Source of the DNA: Bacillaceae bacterium SAS-127
GTDB lineage: Bacteria > Bacillota > Bacilli > Bacillales > Domibacillaceae
Assembly (NCBI GenBank): GCA_002261155.1
Contig: NKXN01000041.1
Span: 1-46,993 of the forward strand
Reading direction: 5' to 3'
Length of the DNA: 46,993 bases
This document shows, in pieces, positions 24,203 through 32,539 of this stretch. The notes under the pieces are model-generated. The model was not told the DNA's origin. It did no database searches and saw only the letters and a program-made list of their open reading frames with translations. Every line of letters begins with the position of its first letter. Position 1 is the stretch's first letter. The translations under genes and the position numbers were made by a program.

Positions 24203-25381
24203 ATGCGTATTTTAGTTGTGCCTTCGGGCTTTAAAGAAAGTTTAGATGCGGAGCAGGCGGCTCAGTCGATGAAAGAAGGGATTATGCGGGTGATGCCGAG
24301 TTCGAATGTGCGAACGTTGCCGATGGTAGATGGCGGAGAAGGATTCACAAAAACAATTATTAAAATGAAGAACGGTCAATTATTCAAAGTGAAAGTAACA
24401 GGTCCAGTCGGGAAAAAGGTGTCCTCCCATTTCGGCGTGTTTGGTAAAAAGAAAAAAACAGCGGTGATCGAGATGGCGGCCGCTGCAGGACTTCGTCTAG
24501 TTCCACGAAATATGCGAGATCCTAGAAAGACGACGACACATGGCGTTGGCGAATTAATAAAAGCGGCCTTAGATAAAGGGGTGCAGCGAATTTTACTCGG
24601 CTGTGGTGATTCAGGTACATCCGACGGGGGCGCAGGGATGGCGCAGGCACTAGGAGTGAAGTTTCTCGATAAACAGAGAAAGGAAATCGATATTGAAGGT
24701 GGGACATCCCTTTTAAGAGTAGACAAAATCGATCTATCGGGAGTGGACCGAAGACTTCAGCACGTACAAATTGATGTTGCTTGCAATTGGTTCAATCAAT
24801 TATGCGGAGAAAACGGCGTGGCACGGGTATTTGGTCCGCAAAAAGGAGCAACGCCAGAGCAAGTAGCGGAATTAGAAGCGGCGCTTGAACAATTGGCAAG
24901 CATCATTGAGCGTGATCTCGGCATCGATGTTAGAGAGATGCCAGGAGGCGGCGCATCAGGCGGGCTCGGTACTGGATTGCACGCGCTCATCGGGGCGAAG
25001 TTACATCCTCGTTATGACATCATTATGAAGTATATTGACCTGGATCAAATGCTGTTAAAAAGCGATCTCGTCTTCACCGCAGAAGGTAGTATCGATTTTC
25101 AAACACCGCGCGGAAAAATTCCAGCCGAAGTCGCTAAACGGGCGAAGAAGCATCAATTGCCGGTTGTCGCGTTAGTCGGAACGGTCGGCAAAGGAGCGCG
25201 ACTGAATTATGAACATGGGATTGATGCATACACGAGCATTTTGCCTATGCCATCTACCCTTGAAGAAGCTTTTATGCATGCGGAGAAATGGTTGAAAGAT
25301 TGTACCGAAAGTGCGATGCGAACGATTTTAGTCGGCTTGCAATTAGCTTCTCGTTTAAAGAAAAAGGGGCGAGTTTCTTGA
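24203..25381 (+). CDS. glxK: Glycerate kinase, type I (GlxK/GarK family)
   Basis: 392 residues. It phosphorylates D-glycerate (2-phosphoglycerate product) with ATP. Motifs are MRILVVPSGFKESL at the N-terminus, MVDGGEGFTKTI, GCGDSGTSDGGAGMAQALG, FGPQKGATPEQV, the glycine-rich MPGGGASGGLGTGLHALIGA, and TAEGSIDFQTPRGKIPAEVAK. The stop overlaps the TTG start of a SLC13-type permease, so the two are coupled. With glcDF at 14161-16898 it could complete the route from glycolate through glyoxylate and tartronate semialdehyde, but gcl and glxR-type genes are not in the window. Confidence 0.93.
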   Translation: MRILVVPSGFKESLDAEQAAQSMKEGIMRVMPSSNVRTLPMVDGGEGFTKTIIKMKNGQLFKVKVTGPVGKKVSSHFGVFGKKKKTAVIEMAAAAGLRLVPRNMRDPRKTTTHGVGELIKAALDKGVQRILLGCGDSGTSDGGAGMAQALGVKFLDKQRKEIDIEGGTSLLRVDKIDLSGVDRRLQHVQIDVACNWFNQLCGENGVARVFGPQKGATPEQVAELEAALEQLASIIERDLGIDVREMPGGGASGGLGTGLHALIGAKLHPRYDIIMKYIDLDQMLLKSDLVFTAEGSIDFQTPRGKIPAEVAKRAKKHQLPVVALVGTVGKGARLNYEHGIDAYTSILPMPSTLEEAFMHAEKWLKDCTESAMRTILVGLQLASRLKKKGRVS

Positions 25382-26811
25382 AGGCAGCATTAGCAGCGAA
25401 GCAGGAAGCGGTAGTACTGGCCGAAGCGGCAAAGCAACGGCCGGCTTGGGTTGTTCCGCTCGTGCTCATCAGTTTATTAGAGCTTTTCCTTTTGTTTGCC
25501 ACGTCGATGACGATGGAAGCGAAGTGGAGCTTGTTTAGTTTCGGATGTGCGATCATTTTATGGACGACAACGAGCCTTAATTCTGCTTACGTTGCTTTAG
25601 GGGTTGTGTTATTTCTCGTCGTGACCGGAACGGCGAAGCAAGAGCTATTATTTGAATCATTAGCTTCTGATGTCATTTGGTTAATGATTGGCTCCTTCAT
25701 TCTTGGAGGCGCTCTGCAAGTGACAGGATTAGCAGAGAAACTGACGAATCTTGTTATTAGCCGAGCGAAAAATGTGACGAGTTTATTTACGCTATTAACG
25801 ATCGTCGTGCAATTGCTGGCATTTTTCATTCCATCGACATCGGGGCGGGCGGCGGTATTGCTTCCGGTTTTTCATTCGTTAACAACAGAAATCGGCAGTC
25901 GTCGTCTGACGAAAGCGATGGCGATTTTACTACCGACGATCATTTTAGTATCAACGAGCTCGACGATGATCGGAGCGGGCTCGCATTTTATCGCTTTGGA
26001 TATGTTGAAGGAGTTTAGCGGAAAAGAAATTTCCTTCATTGAATGGCTGTTGTGGGGCTTACCATTTGGAATCGTGGCGAGCTTCCTATCTTGTCGGATC
26101 GTCCTCTTCCTTTTTCTAAATAAGCAAGAAAGGAAACTACCGCTCGTCAGTGAAAAAATAGCACTCACGTTATCAAGGAATGAAAAATATACCGTTGCAG
26201 TCATTGCGGCGATGGTTATTTTCTGGGTAACCGAGCGGCTGCATGGCATTGAGATTGCGACAGTGACTGTCATTGGTGCTTTCCTATTAACACTGCCGAA
26301 TGTAGGAGTGATGAAATGGAAGGAGGGTGTGCAAGCCGTTTCTTGGAATTTAATTATTTTCGTTGGTGCCGCCATTGCGTTAGGAAAATCATTGATTGAA
26401 AGCGGAGCAGCGGAATGGGTGATGGGAAGGTTCTTCTCTGTAACGGATCAGCTAAGTGGAGAATCAACGTTTCCGTTATTATTCGTCATTATTATTCTGT
26501 CACTCACTTCTCATCTATATATTACTTCTCATACGACAAGAGCGGTTATTTTTGTGCCACCTCTTCTGTATTTAGCGAGCAGCTTACAGGTCAATGAAGT
26601 GGCGGTTCTCTTTATCGGTATTGTCGGGATGAATTATTGTTTAACGTTCCCGGTCAGTTCAAAGGCGTTATTAATGTTCCAAGAAGGTAGCAAAGAAACA
26701 TTTCAGCCAAGAGATTTATTGCGATTAAGCTTGTATGTTGGTTTCGTGCATCTCATTTTAATGATTGTCTTTTATTATGTGTACTGGCAATGGGTAGGCC
26801 TCTCACTGTAA
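25378..26811 (+). CDS. SLC13/DASS family permease
   Basis: 477 residues, about twelve membrane segments, matching the DASS/ArsB-like ion transporter superfamily. Paired signature stretches are visible: FIPSTSGRAAVLLPVFHSL (first Ser-Asn-Thr-like hairpin) and SLTSHLYITSHTTRAVIFVPPLLYLAS, with NYCLTFPVSSKALLMF later. The proposed start is TTG 25378, preceded by AAAAAGGGG and overlapping the glycerate kinase stop (TTGA). Frames upstream of it run inside the kinase gene. Coupling suggests import of glycerate or a dicarboxylate that feeds it. Substrate is inferred from context only. Confidence 0.85.
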   Translation: MKAALAAKQEAVVLAEAAKQRPAWVVPLVLISLLELFLLFATSMTMEAKWSLFSFGCAIILWTTTSLNSAYVALGVVLFLVVTGTAKQELLFESLASDVIWLMIGSFILGGALQVTGLAEKLTNLVISRAKNVTSLFTLLTIVVQLLAFFIPSTSGRAAVLLPVFHSLTTEIGSRRLTKAMAILLPTIILVSTSSTMIGAGSHFIALDMLKEFSGKEISFIEWLLWGLPFGIVASFLSCRIVLFLFLNKQERKLPLVSEKIALTLSRNEKYTVAVIAAMVIFWVTERLHGIEIATVTVIGAFLLTLPNVGVMKWKEGVQAVSWNLIIFVGAAIALGKSLIESGAAEWVMGRFFSVTDQLSGESTFPLLFVIIILSLTSHLYITSHTTRAVIFVPPLLYLASSLQVNEVAVLFIGIVGMNYCLTFPVSSKALLMFQEGSKETFQPRDLLRLSLYVGFVHLILMIVFYYVYWQWVGLSL

Positions 26812-26890
26812 AACTTTTTCCTCTTTGAGGGCAAGAGAGAATTTGCTAAACTGAAGTCATGGAAAAAGATTGATAGTTTGGGAGGATTTT

Positions 26891-27577
26891 ATGTCAGAGC
26901 GAATTTTAGTTGTAGAAGATGAAGAGAAAATTGCGCGAGTGATTCAATTGGAACTTGAATATGAAGGATATGAAAGTGCAACAGCGAAAACGGGTCTCGA
27001 AGCGTTAGAGAAGTTTCATGATGGAGAGTGGGATTTAATTTTACTCGATGTGATGTTGCCGGAGTTGACAGGAATGGAAGTGCTGCGCCGCATCCGTGCG
27101 CAAAATTCTGTGACCCCGGTTATTTTATTAACAGCTCGCGATTCCGTGGTTGATAAAGTGAATGGGCTCGATCAAGGAGCGAATGATTATATAACAAAGC
27201 CGTTTGAAATTGAAGAATTACTCGCTCGCATTCGGGTGTGTTTACGCTTATCGCAAACGTATAAGAAAGAGGAAGAGAATCCAAAAGTTCAAGTAGCTGA
27301 TTTATCGATCGATGAGAAAACGAGAGAAGTAACGAGGGGAGAGACACAAATTGAGCTCACTCCACGTGAATTTGATTTATTATTGTTTCTCATGCAGCAT
27401 CACAATCAAGTATTAAATCGCGAGCAAATTTTAACGAATGTATGGGGCTTCGACTACTTCGGTGATACAAATGTCGTCGATGTGTATATTCGTTATTTGC
27501 GGAAAAAAGTAGATCGTGATTTCGACACGCCGCTTCTACATACAGTACGAGGCGTTGGTTATATGTTAAAGGGGTAA
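26891..27577 (+). CDS. Two-component response regulator, OmpR/PhoB type (YkoG-like)
   Basis: 228 residues: a receiver domain with acidic pocket VVEDEE, phosphoacceptor Asp53 in LLLDVMLPELTG (DVML), Thr in LLTARD, and Lys in ITKPFE, followed by a winged helix (ELTPREFDLLLFLMQHHNQVLNREQILTNVWGFDYFGDTNVVDVYIRYLRKKVD). ATG 26891 follows GGGAGGA. The sensor kinase gene starts 3 bases after the stop, and a PepSY gene follows, as in B. subtilis ykoGH with ykoIJ nearby. Confidence 0.95.
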   Translation: MSERILVVEDEEKIARVIQLELEYEGYESATAKTGLEALEKFHDGEWDLILLDVMLPELTGMEVLRRIRAQNSVTPVILLTARDSVVDKVNGLDQGANDYITKPFEIEELLARIRVCLRLSQTYKKEEENPKVQVADLSIDEKTREVTRGETQIELTPREFDLLLFLMQHHNQVLNREQILTNVWGFDYFGDTNVVDVYIRYLRKKVDRDFDTPLLHTVRGVGYMLKG

Positions 27578-27580
27578 AGA

Positions 27581-28948
27581 ATGAAGATAAAAAATAAAAT
27601 ATATTTATTTTCAACCGTCACATTGCTCATTATCTTACTTATTATTAATAGTTCGATTTATTGGCTGTTTGCGAAGGTGACGACAGACGGCGAGCTCGAT
27701 CGTTTAAAGCGGCAGGCACTACATATTACCGACGGCTTAAATCAAGAAGGCGTGGAAAAGATTGATCCTGCAACGTTATTACAGCCGTATTTACCGACGA
27801 ACGGGATGATTCGAATCATTGATGATGAGTCGCGTGCGATTGTTACGCAAGAAGCGGATAGCGATGAGCCGATTCCGAGGACGAAGCCACGTTTTGAACG
27901 GAAAGCGACGGACGGTCTTTTTGAAGCAAAAGGCATGGAGTATGGCTTCGTGAAAGTGCCGGTTATTTGGACGGACGGTCGAGTGATGACGTTAGAAGTG
28001 ACAGAAAGCTTTGCTGGGTTGCAAAAGAACTTAAATATGTTGAAAAATGTATTGTTTATCGCCTCGTTGTTCGTGTTAATTCCAGCCTTTTTTGCGGGGC
28101 GGATGTTAAGTAATCTCATTTTACGGCCTGTCAATTCGATGATTCAAACGATGGAAGATATTCAAGTACGAGGGATCTTTAAGAAAATCCCACTTGAGCA
28201 TCAGTCGAAAGATGAGCTGTATAAGATGGGGAACACCTTTAATAAGATGATGGACTTATTACAGCAAAACTTTGAGAAGCAGCAACAATTCGTTTCCGAT
28301 GCATCCCATGAATTAAAAACGCCATTAACGGTCATTGAAAGCTATGCGAAATTATTAAAACGCTGGGGAACGAAAAAGCCGGATGTGTTAGAGGAATCGG
28401 TTGAAGCGATTCACTCAGAAGCTGTGCGAATGAAGGCGATGACAAACCAAATGCTAATGCTCGCTAATAATAGTGCTGAGTGGAATTTAAATATACAACG
28501 AATTGATTTAGTGAGCGTATGTCAAACCGCGGCCGATCAGTTAACGAATGCTTACGGCCGGACGTTCCAACTCGTAACGAATGAGGAATCAGTGATGATG
28601 TCAGCCGATGAACAAAAAATCAAACAAGTGCTCGTCGTGCTGTTAGATAATGCGATGAAATATAGCTCGGATGCGATCGAGATTGACGTCGGGATCGATC
28701 AGGAGCGTGTCTTTTTTTCCGTGAAGGATAGCGGCATGGGCATTCCGAAAGAGGATTTACCACAAGTGTTTGACCGTTTCTTCCGTGTTGATAAAGCACG
28801 TAATCGCGAAACCGGAGGCACAGGTCTAGGGCTGTCGATTGCGAAACGAATTGTTGATGCCCATGAAGGTGAGATGCAGCTAGAAAGTGAAGAAGGAAAA
28901 TGGACGAAAGTGACCGTTTTATTACCGAATGAAGAGAGGGAGGTGTGA
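27581..28948 (+). CDS. Sensor histidine kinase (YkoH-like)
   Basis: 455 residues: TM1 (about 8-31), an extracellular sensor of ~120 residues, TM2 (about 157-176), HAMP (about 178-230), the HisKA box SDASHELKTPLTVIESYAK with phospho-acceptor His243, and an ATPase domain with DNAMKYSSD (N box), DSGMGIPKEDLPQVFDRFF (G1/F) and GGTGLGLSIAKRIV (G2). It begins 3 bases after the response regulator gene and its end overlaps the region of the PepSY start. The ligand is unknown. Its PepSY neighbour may modulate the sensor from outside the membrane. Confidence 0.95.
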   Translation: MKIKNKIYLFSTVTLLIILLIINSSIYWLFAKVTTDGELDRLKRQALHITDGLNQEGVEKIDPATLLQPYLPTNGMIRIIDDESRAIVTQEADSDEPIPRTKPRFERKATDGLFEAKGMEYGFVKVPVIWTDGRVMTLEVTESFAGLQKNLNMLKNVLFIASLFVLIPAFFAGRMLSNLILRPVNSMIQTMEDIQVRGIFKKIPLEHQSKDELYKMGNTFNKMMDLLQQNFEKQQQFVSDASHELKTPLTVIESYAKLLKRWGTKKPDVLEESVEAIHSEAVRMKAMTNQMLMLANNSAEWNLNIQRIDLVSVCQTAADQLTNAYGRTFQLVTNEESVMMSADEQKIKQVLVVLLDNAMKYSSDAIEIDVGIDQERVFFSVKDSGMGIPKEDLPQVFDRFFRVDKARNRETGGTGLGLSIAKRIVDAHEGEMQLESEEGKWTKVTVLLPNEEREV

Positions 28949-28950
28949 AG

Positions 28951-30021
28951 GTGAATCGAAAATGGAAAGTACTGTTGATCGTCTGTTTCGTACTTGTGAC
29001 CGCTGCCTTTAGTGTACAACGTATTGTAGCGAGTATGGACACGAAAGTATTAACTGAAAAAGAAGTGAAGCAAATCGTAACAGACCAGTATGGCGGTGAA
29101 ATAGAGTCGATTAAACTGACGCAAAAAGGGGAACAAACGGTTTATCATGTACGATTAATGAACGATCGCGGCACCTATCGAGTGATCGTTCATGCGGAAA
29201 CGGGTGAAATTGTTGAACTGAAAGAATTGACTTTAGCGGTGTCTGAAAAAGAAGCTGTTGATCTCGCCCTCGGTGTTGCGGCCGGTACGTTAAAAACAGT
29301 CACCTTACGTGATGGCTCGGTGTATGTCGTTGAGATCGAAACAGGAGTCAATGAAACGACGATCGTGGACATTGACAAGGCCACGGGGGAAGTGATAACG
29401 AAGCTCGTCCGCAAAGAGAAGCCAAGCAACGTGACTGAACAGCAAGCGAAAGAGATTGCGGTGAAGCAAGTGCCTGGTACAGTCGTTCAAGTGACGATGC
29501 AGTCGAAAGAAGATAAGCGTTTCTTCTTCGTAGAGGTGAAGAAAAGTGAAGAGGAGCACGTGATTGTAGAAATTGCTGAAGCTACAGGGGAAGTGCTTTC
29601 TAAAAAAGTAGTCGCACAGCCACAAGTGAAAATTAGCGAGCAGCAGGCAATGGAAATCACAGATGATCGAATCGATAGCGAGACCATCTCTGCTGTCAAA
29701 TTAATCGAAACGAGCAGAGGGCCTGTGTATCAAGTGATTGCGAAAAAAGATGATCGAATCGTTGACGTCCGTGTCCATGCGATTACAGGTGAAGTCATTT
29801 CAACGACAACGATTGACAATGGTGCACCAGCGAAGCAGCCACCAAAACAGCCAGTCAAACAACAGCCAAGCCAACCAGCAACAAATAATACAACACCAAG
29901 TAATAATCAACCAAAGCCTAAGCCGACTCCAAAACCAGCTCCAGCTCCAACGGATGACGATGACGACGATGGAGGGGAAACGGATGACGATGGTGATGAT
30001 GGAGACGACGATGATGATTAA
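28951..30021 (+). CDS. Multi-PepSY secreted/membrane-anchored protein with acidic tail
   Basis: 356 residues: an N-terminal signal or anchor (KVLLIVCFVLVTAAFSVQRIVA), then four tandem PepSY-type repeats, each with a VTE/SEKEA-type helix and an E-TGEVI strand (HAETGEIVELK, DKATGEVITKL, AEATGEVLSKK, HAITGEVISTT). A Pro/Gln/Lys linker (PKQPVKQQPSQP) and a 35-residue tail almost wholly of Asp with some Gly/Glu complete it. PepSY domains are thought to inhibit or chaperone extracellular proteases. GTG 28951 is chosen because GGAGGTG precedes it with proper spacing. Operon with the kinase. The acidic tail could bind calcium or metal, or the basic wall. Confidence 0.85.
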   Translation: MNRKWKVLLIVCFVLVTAAFSVQRIVASMDTKVLTEKEVKQIVTDQYGGEIESIKLTQKGEQTVYHVRLMNDRGTYRVIVHAETGEIVELKELTLAVSEKEAVDLALGVAAGTLKTVTLRDGSVYVVEIETGVNETTIVDIDKATGEVITKLVRKEKPSNVTEQQAKEIAVKQVPGTVVQVTMQSKEDKRFFFVEVKKSEEEHVIVEIAEATGEVLSKKVVAQPQVKISEQQAMEITDDRIDSETISAVKLIETSRGPVYQVIAKKDDRIVDVRVHAITGEVISTTTIDNGAPAKQPPKQPVKQQPSQPATNNTTPSNNQPKPKPTPKPAPAPTDDDDDDGGETDDDGDDGDDDDD

Positions 30022-30025
30022 TTAG

Positions 30026-30072
30026 CAAAAAGCCTGTTCAGAACGCTTATAGCGTTTCTGAACAGGCTTTTC
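30026..30072. terminator. Strong bidirectional terminator after PepSY and OsmC genes
   Basis: AAAAGCCTGTTCAGAA pairs with TTCTGAACAGGCTTTT around a loop that itself can pair (CGCTTATAGCG). The genes on both sides converge here. Confidence 0.92.
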
Positions 30073-30074
30073 TA

Positions 30075-30527
30075 TTAAACAGTCGCTCTTTCAATCGTAG
30101 CTTCGAGTTGCATGTCGACGTTACCTTTAAGGGCACGGCTAATCATGCAAGAGCTTTCCGCTTTGACGGCTAGTTTTTCAGCTAAAGTGATGTCACGATC
30201 AGAGGCATCTGCTTTTAAAATTAACTTTGGACGGTGGATAATCGTTTCATATGTGACCATTCCTTTTGTCACATCGACAATGCCTTCTGATTCCATCGTG
30301 AGCGACACTTTTTCTAATTTACTCATCTCAAGCATGGCTGCTAGTGTAATGATATAGCATGTCGATGCAGCACCAAGTAGCATTTCATCTGGGTTCGTGC
30401 CAACACCTGGCCCATTCATTTCGGTTGGAATCGAAATTTCTGTTTTTAGATTTCCTGATTCAATGTGTCCAGTGCCATTAAGTGCCCCTGGCCAATCAGC
30501 TTTCAAATGGAAATGATGTTTTGACAT
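30075..30527 (-). CDS. OsmC/Ohr family protein (YmaD-like)
   Basis: 150 residues, the size of B. subtilis YmaD. The two peroxidatic/resolving Cys of the family are visible in GAASTCYIITLAAMLE and AESSCMISRALKG. The N-terminal HFHLKADWPGALNGTGHIE and NPDEMLLGAAS are typical. OsmC/Ohr proteins reduce organic hydroperoxides with thiols in the cytosol. The ATG is preceded by AAAGGAG. It is monocistronic with its own terminator. Confidence 0.92.
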   Translation of the reverse strand: MSKHHFHLKADWPGALNGTGHIESGNLKTEISIPTEMNGPGVGTNPDEMLLGAASTCYIITLAAMLEMSKLEKVSLTMESEGIVDVTKGMVTYETIIHRPKLILKADASDRDITLAEKLAVKAESSCMISRALKGNVDMQLEATIERATV

Positions 30528-30593
30528 GAAAATTTCTCCTTTATTTATGTATTTCCCCGGAAATAGTTAAATTCTGTCGAGGAGGCTAACTAA

Positions 30594-31193
30594 CTATTTC
30601 TTCACGCCATAAAACTGAATGACATGAGAAAGTCCTTGATGTAGTTTTCCTTCTTGGCGTTCTACTTCTCCAACGAAGAAATGTTTAATCTTCCAGTCAG
30701 AGAAGGTCGTTAAAAACTCTTCTGGACGGTAAAGCATATTTATATCTCTCGGACCACCTGTTTTGTAGTCGAGCTGCTCAGTTGAGTACACTTCGCAAAG
30801 GAAGCTGCCACCTGTTTTCACCGCTTGTTCGATCTGTTTTAACGTTTTTTCGCGCAAGTCCGTTTCAAAGTGACCGAATACACAAGTGATGTGATCCCAT
30901 GCTTCCGCTTCCCATGGTGCTTCATTTAAATCAACATATTTCGTGTCTACGTGAACGCCTTTTTCTGCGGCTAACTGCTTTGTTTTTTCCAATCCGGCTG
31001 TCGAATAATCCCAAGTGGTGACATTATGTCCGAGAGCTGCTAAATAGACTGCATTTCGGCCTTCGCCTTCCGCAATCGCTAGTACGTTTCCTTGAGAAAG
31101 AAGAGGCCCTTTTTCTTGAATAAAGGCGTTCGGTTCTTTTCCATAAGCAAATGCTTCTTGTCCGAAATGCTTATTCCAATGTTCCTTTGTCAC
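30594..31193 (-). CDS. Class I SAM-dependent methyltransferase (TehB-like)
   Basis: 199 residues. Motif I VLAIAEGEGRNAVYLAALGHNVTTWDYS binds SAM; YVDLNEAPWEAEAWDHITCVFGHF is the central strand, and GGSFLCEVYSTEQLDYKTGGPRD follows. The opening KEHWNKHFGQEAFAYGKEPNAF with FIQE matches the TehB/thiopurine methyltransferase-like branch, in which some members methylate tellurite or small thiols. The start lies 24 bases inside a region with GGGGG on the reverse strand. Substrate unknown. Confidence 0.85.
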   Translation of the reverse strand: MTKEHWNKHFGQEAFAYGKEPNAFIQEKGPLLSQGNVLAIAEGEGRNAVYLAALGHNVTTWDYSTAGLEKTKQLAAEKGVHVDTKYVDLNEAPWEAEAWDHITCVFGHFETDLREKTLKQIEQAVKTGGSFLCEVYSTEQLDYKTGGPRDINMLYRPEEFLTTFSDWKIKHFFVGEVERQEGKLHQGLSHVIQFYGVKK

Positions 31194-31269
31194 GGTTTAA
31201 TACCCCCTAATGTATATTAAGGTCAGTATACATGATATGAAAGGGTGCTGTCTAATATGATGCACGCAG

Positions 31270-31304
31270 AACAGTCCTGAATTAACAATTCGGGGCTGTT
31301 TTTT
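31270..31304 (+). terminator. Terminator-like hairpin with no forward gene upstream
   Basis: AACAGTCCTGAATT pairs with AATTCGGGGCTGTT (two G-U pairs) and is followed by six T residues on the forward strand. The nearest upstream gene lies on the reverse strand, starting at 31193, so a transcript ending here would have to be a short RNA of under 75 bases or an antisense RNA. Confidence 0.55.
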
Positions 31305-31436
31305 AGTGATTTATAGCTCACGGAGTCATGGGAACTATTTTTTATCTTACATGATTTGTTAATTGTGATGTTATAATTTTACTATTACATCCGATATAAT
31401 CTATGAGAACCATATGAAAGAAAGGGGAGCTGTTTA

Positions 31437-32429
31437 ATGAAAATTAACAATTATGCACGATCGTATGCAAACTATCAACCTAGCCATAATAGACCGGAGA
31501 AAAAGGACCAACTTACTGAAGAAATTAAACATAATAATAACTATGAGAGTGAATTAGATCGTCGTATAAAGTTAATACAAGAGAAATACAGTAGAATTCA
31601 TAAGGAAAATATGAGGTACGCTGATCCTGAACAACATATTGCCAATAAATATTCGAATTCTGCTTCCAAAGAGTTTCGTTATGATTTAAGCCCTGAGGAA
31701 AGAGATGTCGCACGGCAAGCAGAAATGGATATGTTGAGAAAGGGAAGAGTGGGTTTTATTAGTGCATACGACTCTCTATTCCGAGACTCCGCTCCTATTA
31801 ATGGCATCGTTGAAAATCATCAAAAGAAAGCGTTTCAGCGGGATCAAGTGAATCGTCAACTTCAAGATTTATTTGTCCAAAAGGGCATTACGGTTCCAGA
31901 TGATGCGAACTTAGCTTTCACGATTAATCCGAATGATTTTCGAGTCACGGTGACAGGTAGTAAGAACGCTCAATTATTGCAACAAATTGAACAAGTATTG
32001 AACGATCACAGCAATGGAAGAGAATTGTTTTTGCACGTTTTCCAAAGTAATCATTATAAGTCTACCCAGATGACGCCAGAAGCGATGCGTAAATATGGAC
32101 TAGTGTCCACTCTTCGCTCGGAAACCGGTTATAACTTACAGGATTTAGAACGGAAAAATGGTCAATTTTTAACCCCTGATGGTCAAGACGTATTTCAGCT
32201 GTATTTGAAAAAGATGCGTCAAGATCCATACAATCGTAACTATGTGAATGACGTAGCTGCCACATACGGGCCAACGTACTATGAACTCGCAAAAAAGGGT
32301 TTTGATGCGATACCGGATTTAATGTTATCTATTAACTATAGCAACAATAAGCTCCAAGACATTGGTCAAAAAGAGAATTATAGTGATCCTCAGTGGCTCG
32401 CTGATTTAGAACAGAGTGTTAAGAAATAA
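31437..32429 (+). CDS. DUF4885-like protein
   Basis: 330 residues, no signal peptide and no membrane segment. The N-terminus is rich in Asn/Tyr/Lys (MKINNYARSYANYQPSHN), followed by a helical region (YDLSPEERDVARQAEMDMLRKGRVGF) and an alpha/beta region (LAFTINPNDFRVTVTGSKNAQLLQQIEQVLN). The overall layout fits the DUF4885 family of Bacillus proteins as I recall it; function is unknown. GGGG precedes the ATG. It is monocistronic with its own terminator. Identification rests on recall and could be to a neighbouring uncharacterised family. Confidence 0.65.
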   Translation: MKINNYARSYANYQPSHNRPEKKDQLTEEIKHNNNYESELDRRIKLIQEKYSRIHKENMRYADPEQHIANKYSNSASKEFRYDLSPEERDVARQAEMDMLRKGRVGFISAYDSLFRDSAPINGIVENHQKKAFQRDQVNRQLQDLFVQKGITVPDDANLAFTINPNDFRVTVTGSKNAQLLQQIEQVLNDHSNGRELFLHVFQSNHYKSTQMTPEAMRKYGLVSTLRSETGYNLQDLERKNGQFLTPDGQDVFQLYLKKMRQDPYNRNYVNDVAATYGPTYYELAKKGFDAIPDLMLSINYSNNKLQDIGQKENYSDPQWLADLEQSVKK

Positions 32430-32485
32430 AGAGCTTAGTGATCCTATTTGAAAAGGAAGGATTCAACCCAAAAAGTGAAGAAGCT

Positions 32486-32527
32486 AAAACCCAAGAATGC
32501 CGTTTTAAATTAACATTCTTGGGTTTT
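32486..32527. terminator. Terminator between DUF4885-like and ATP-grasp genes
   Basis: CCCAAGAATG pairs with CATTCTTGGG around a 14-base loop, then TTTTT. It also serves the convergent gene ending at 32540. Confidence 0.85.
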
Positions 32528-32539
32528 TAATTTGACTAC

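Noticed and set aside
29738-30025. Met/Gln-rich forward ORF in the PepSY gene tail
   Set aside because: It is a +1 frame of the Asp/Gln-coding repeats and not a separate gene.
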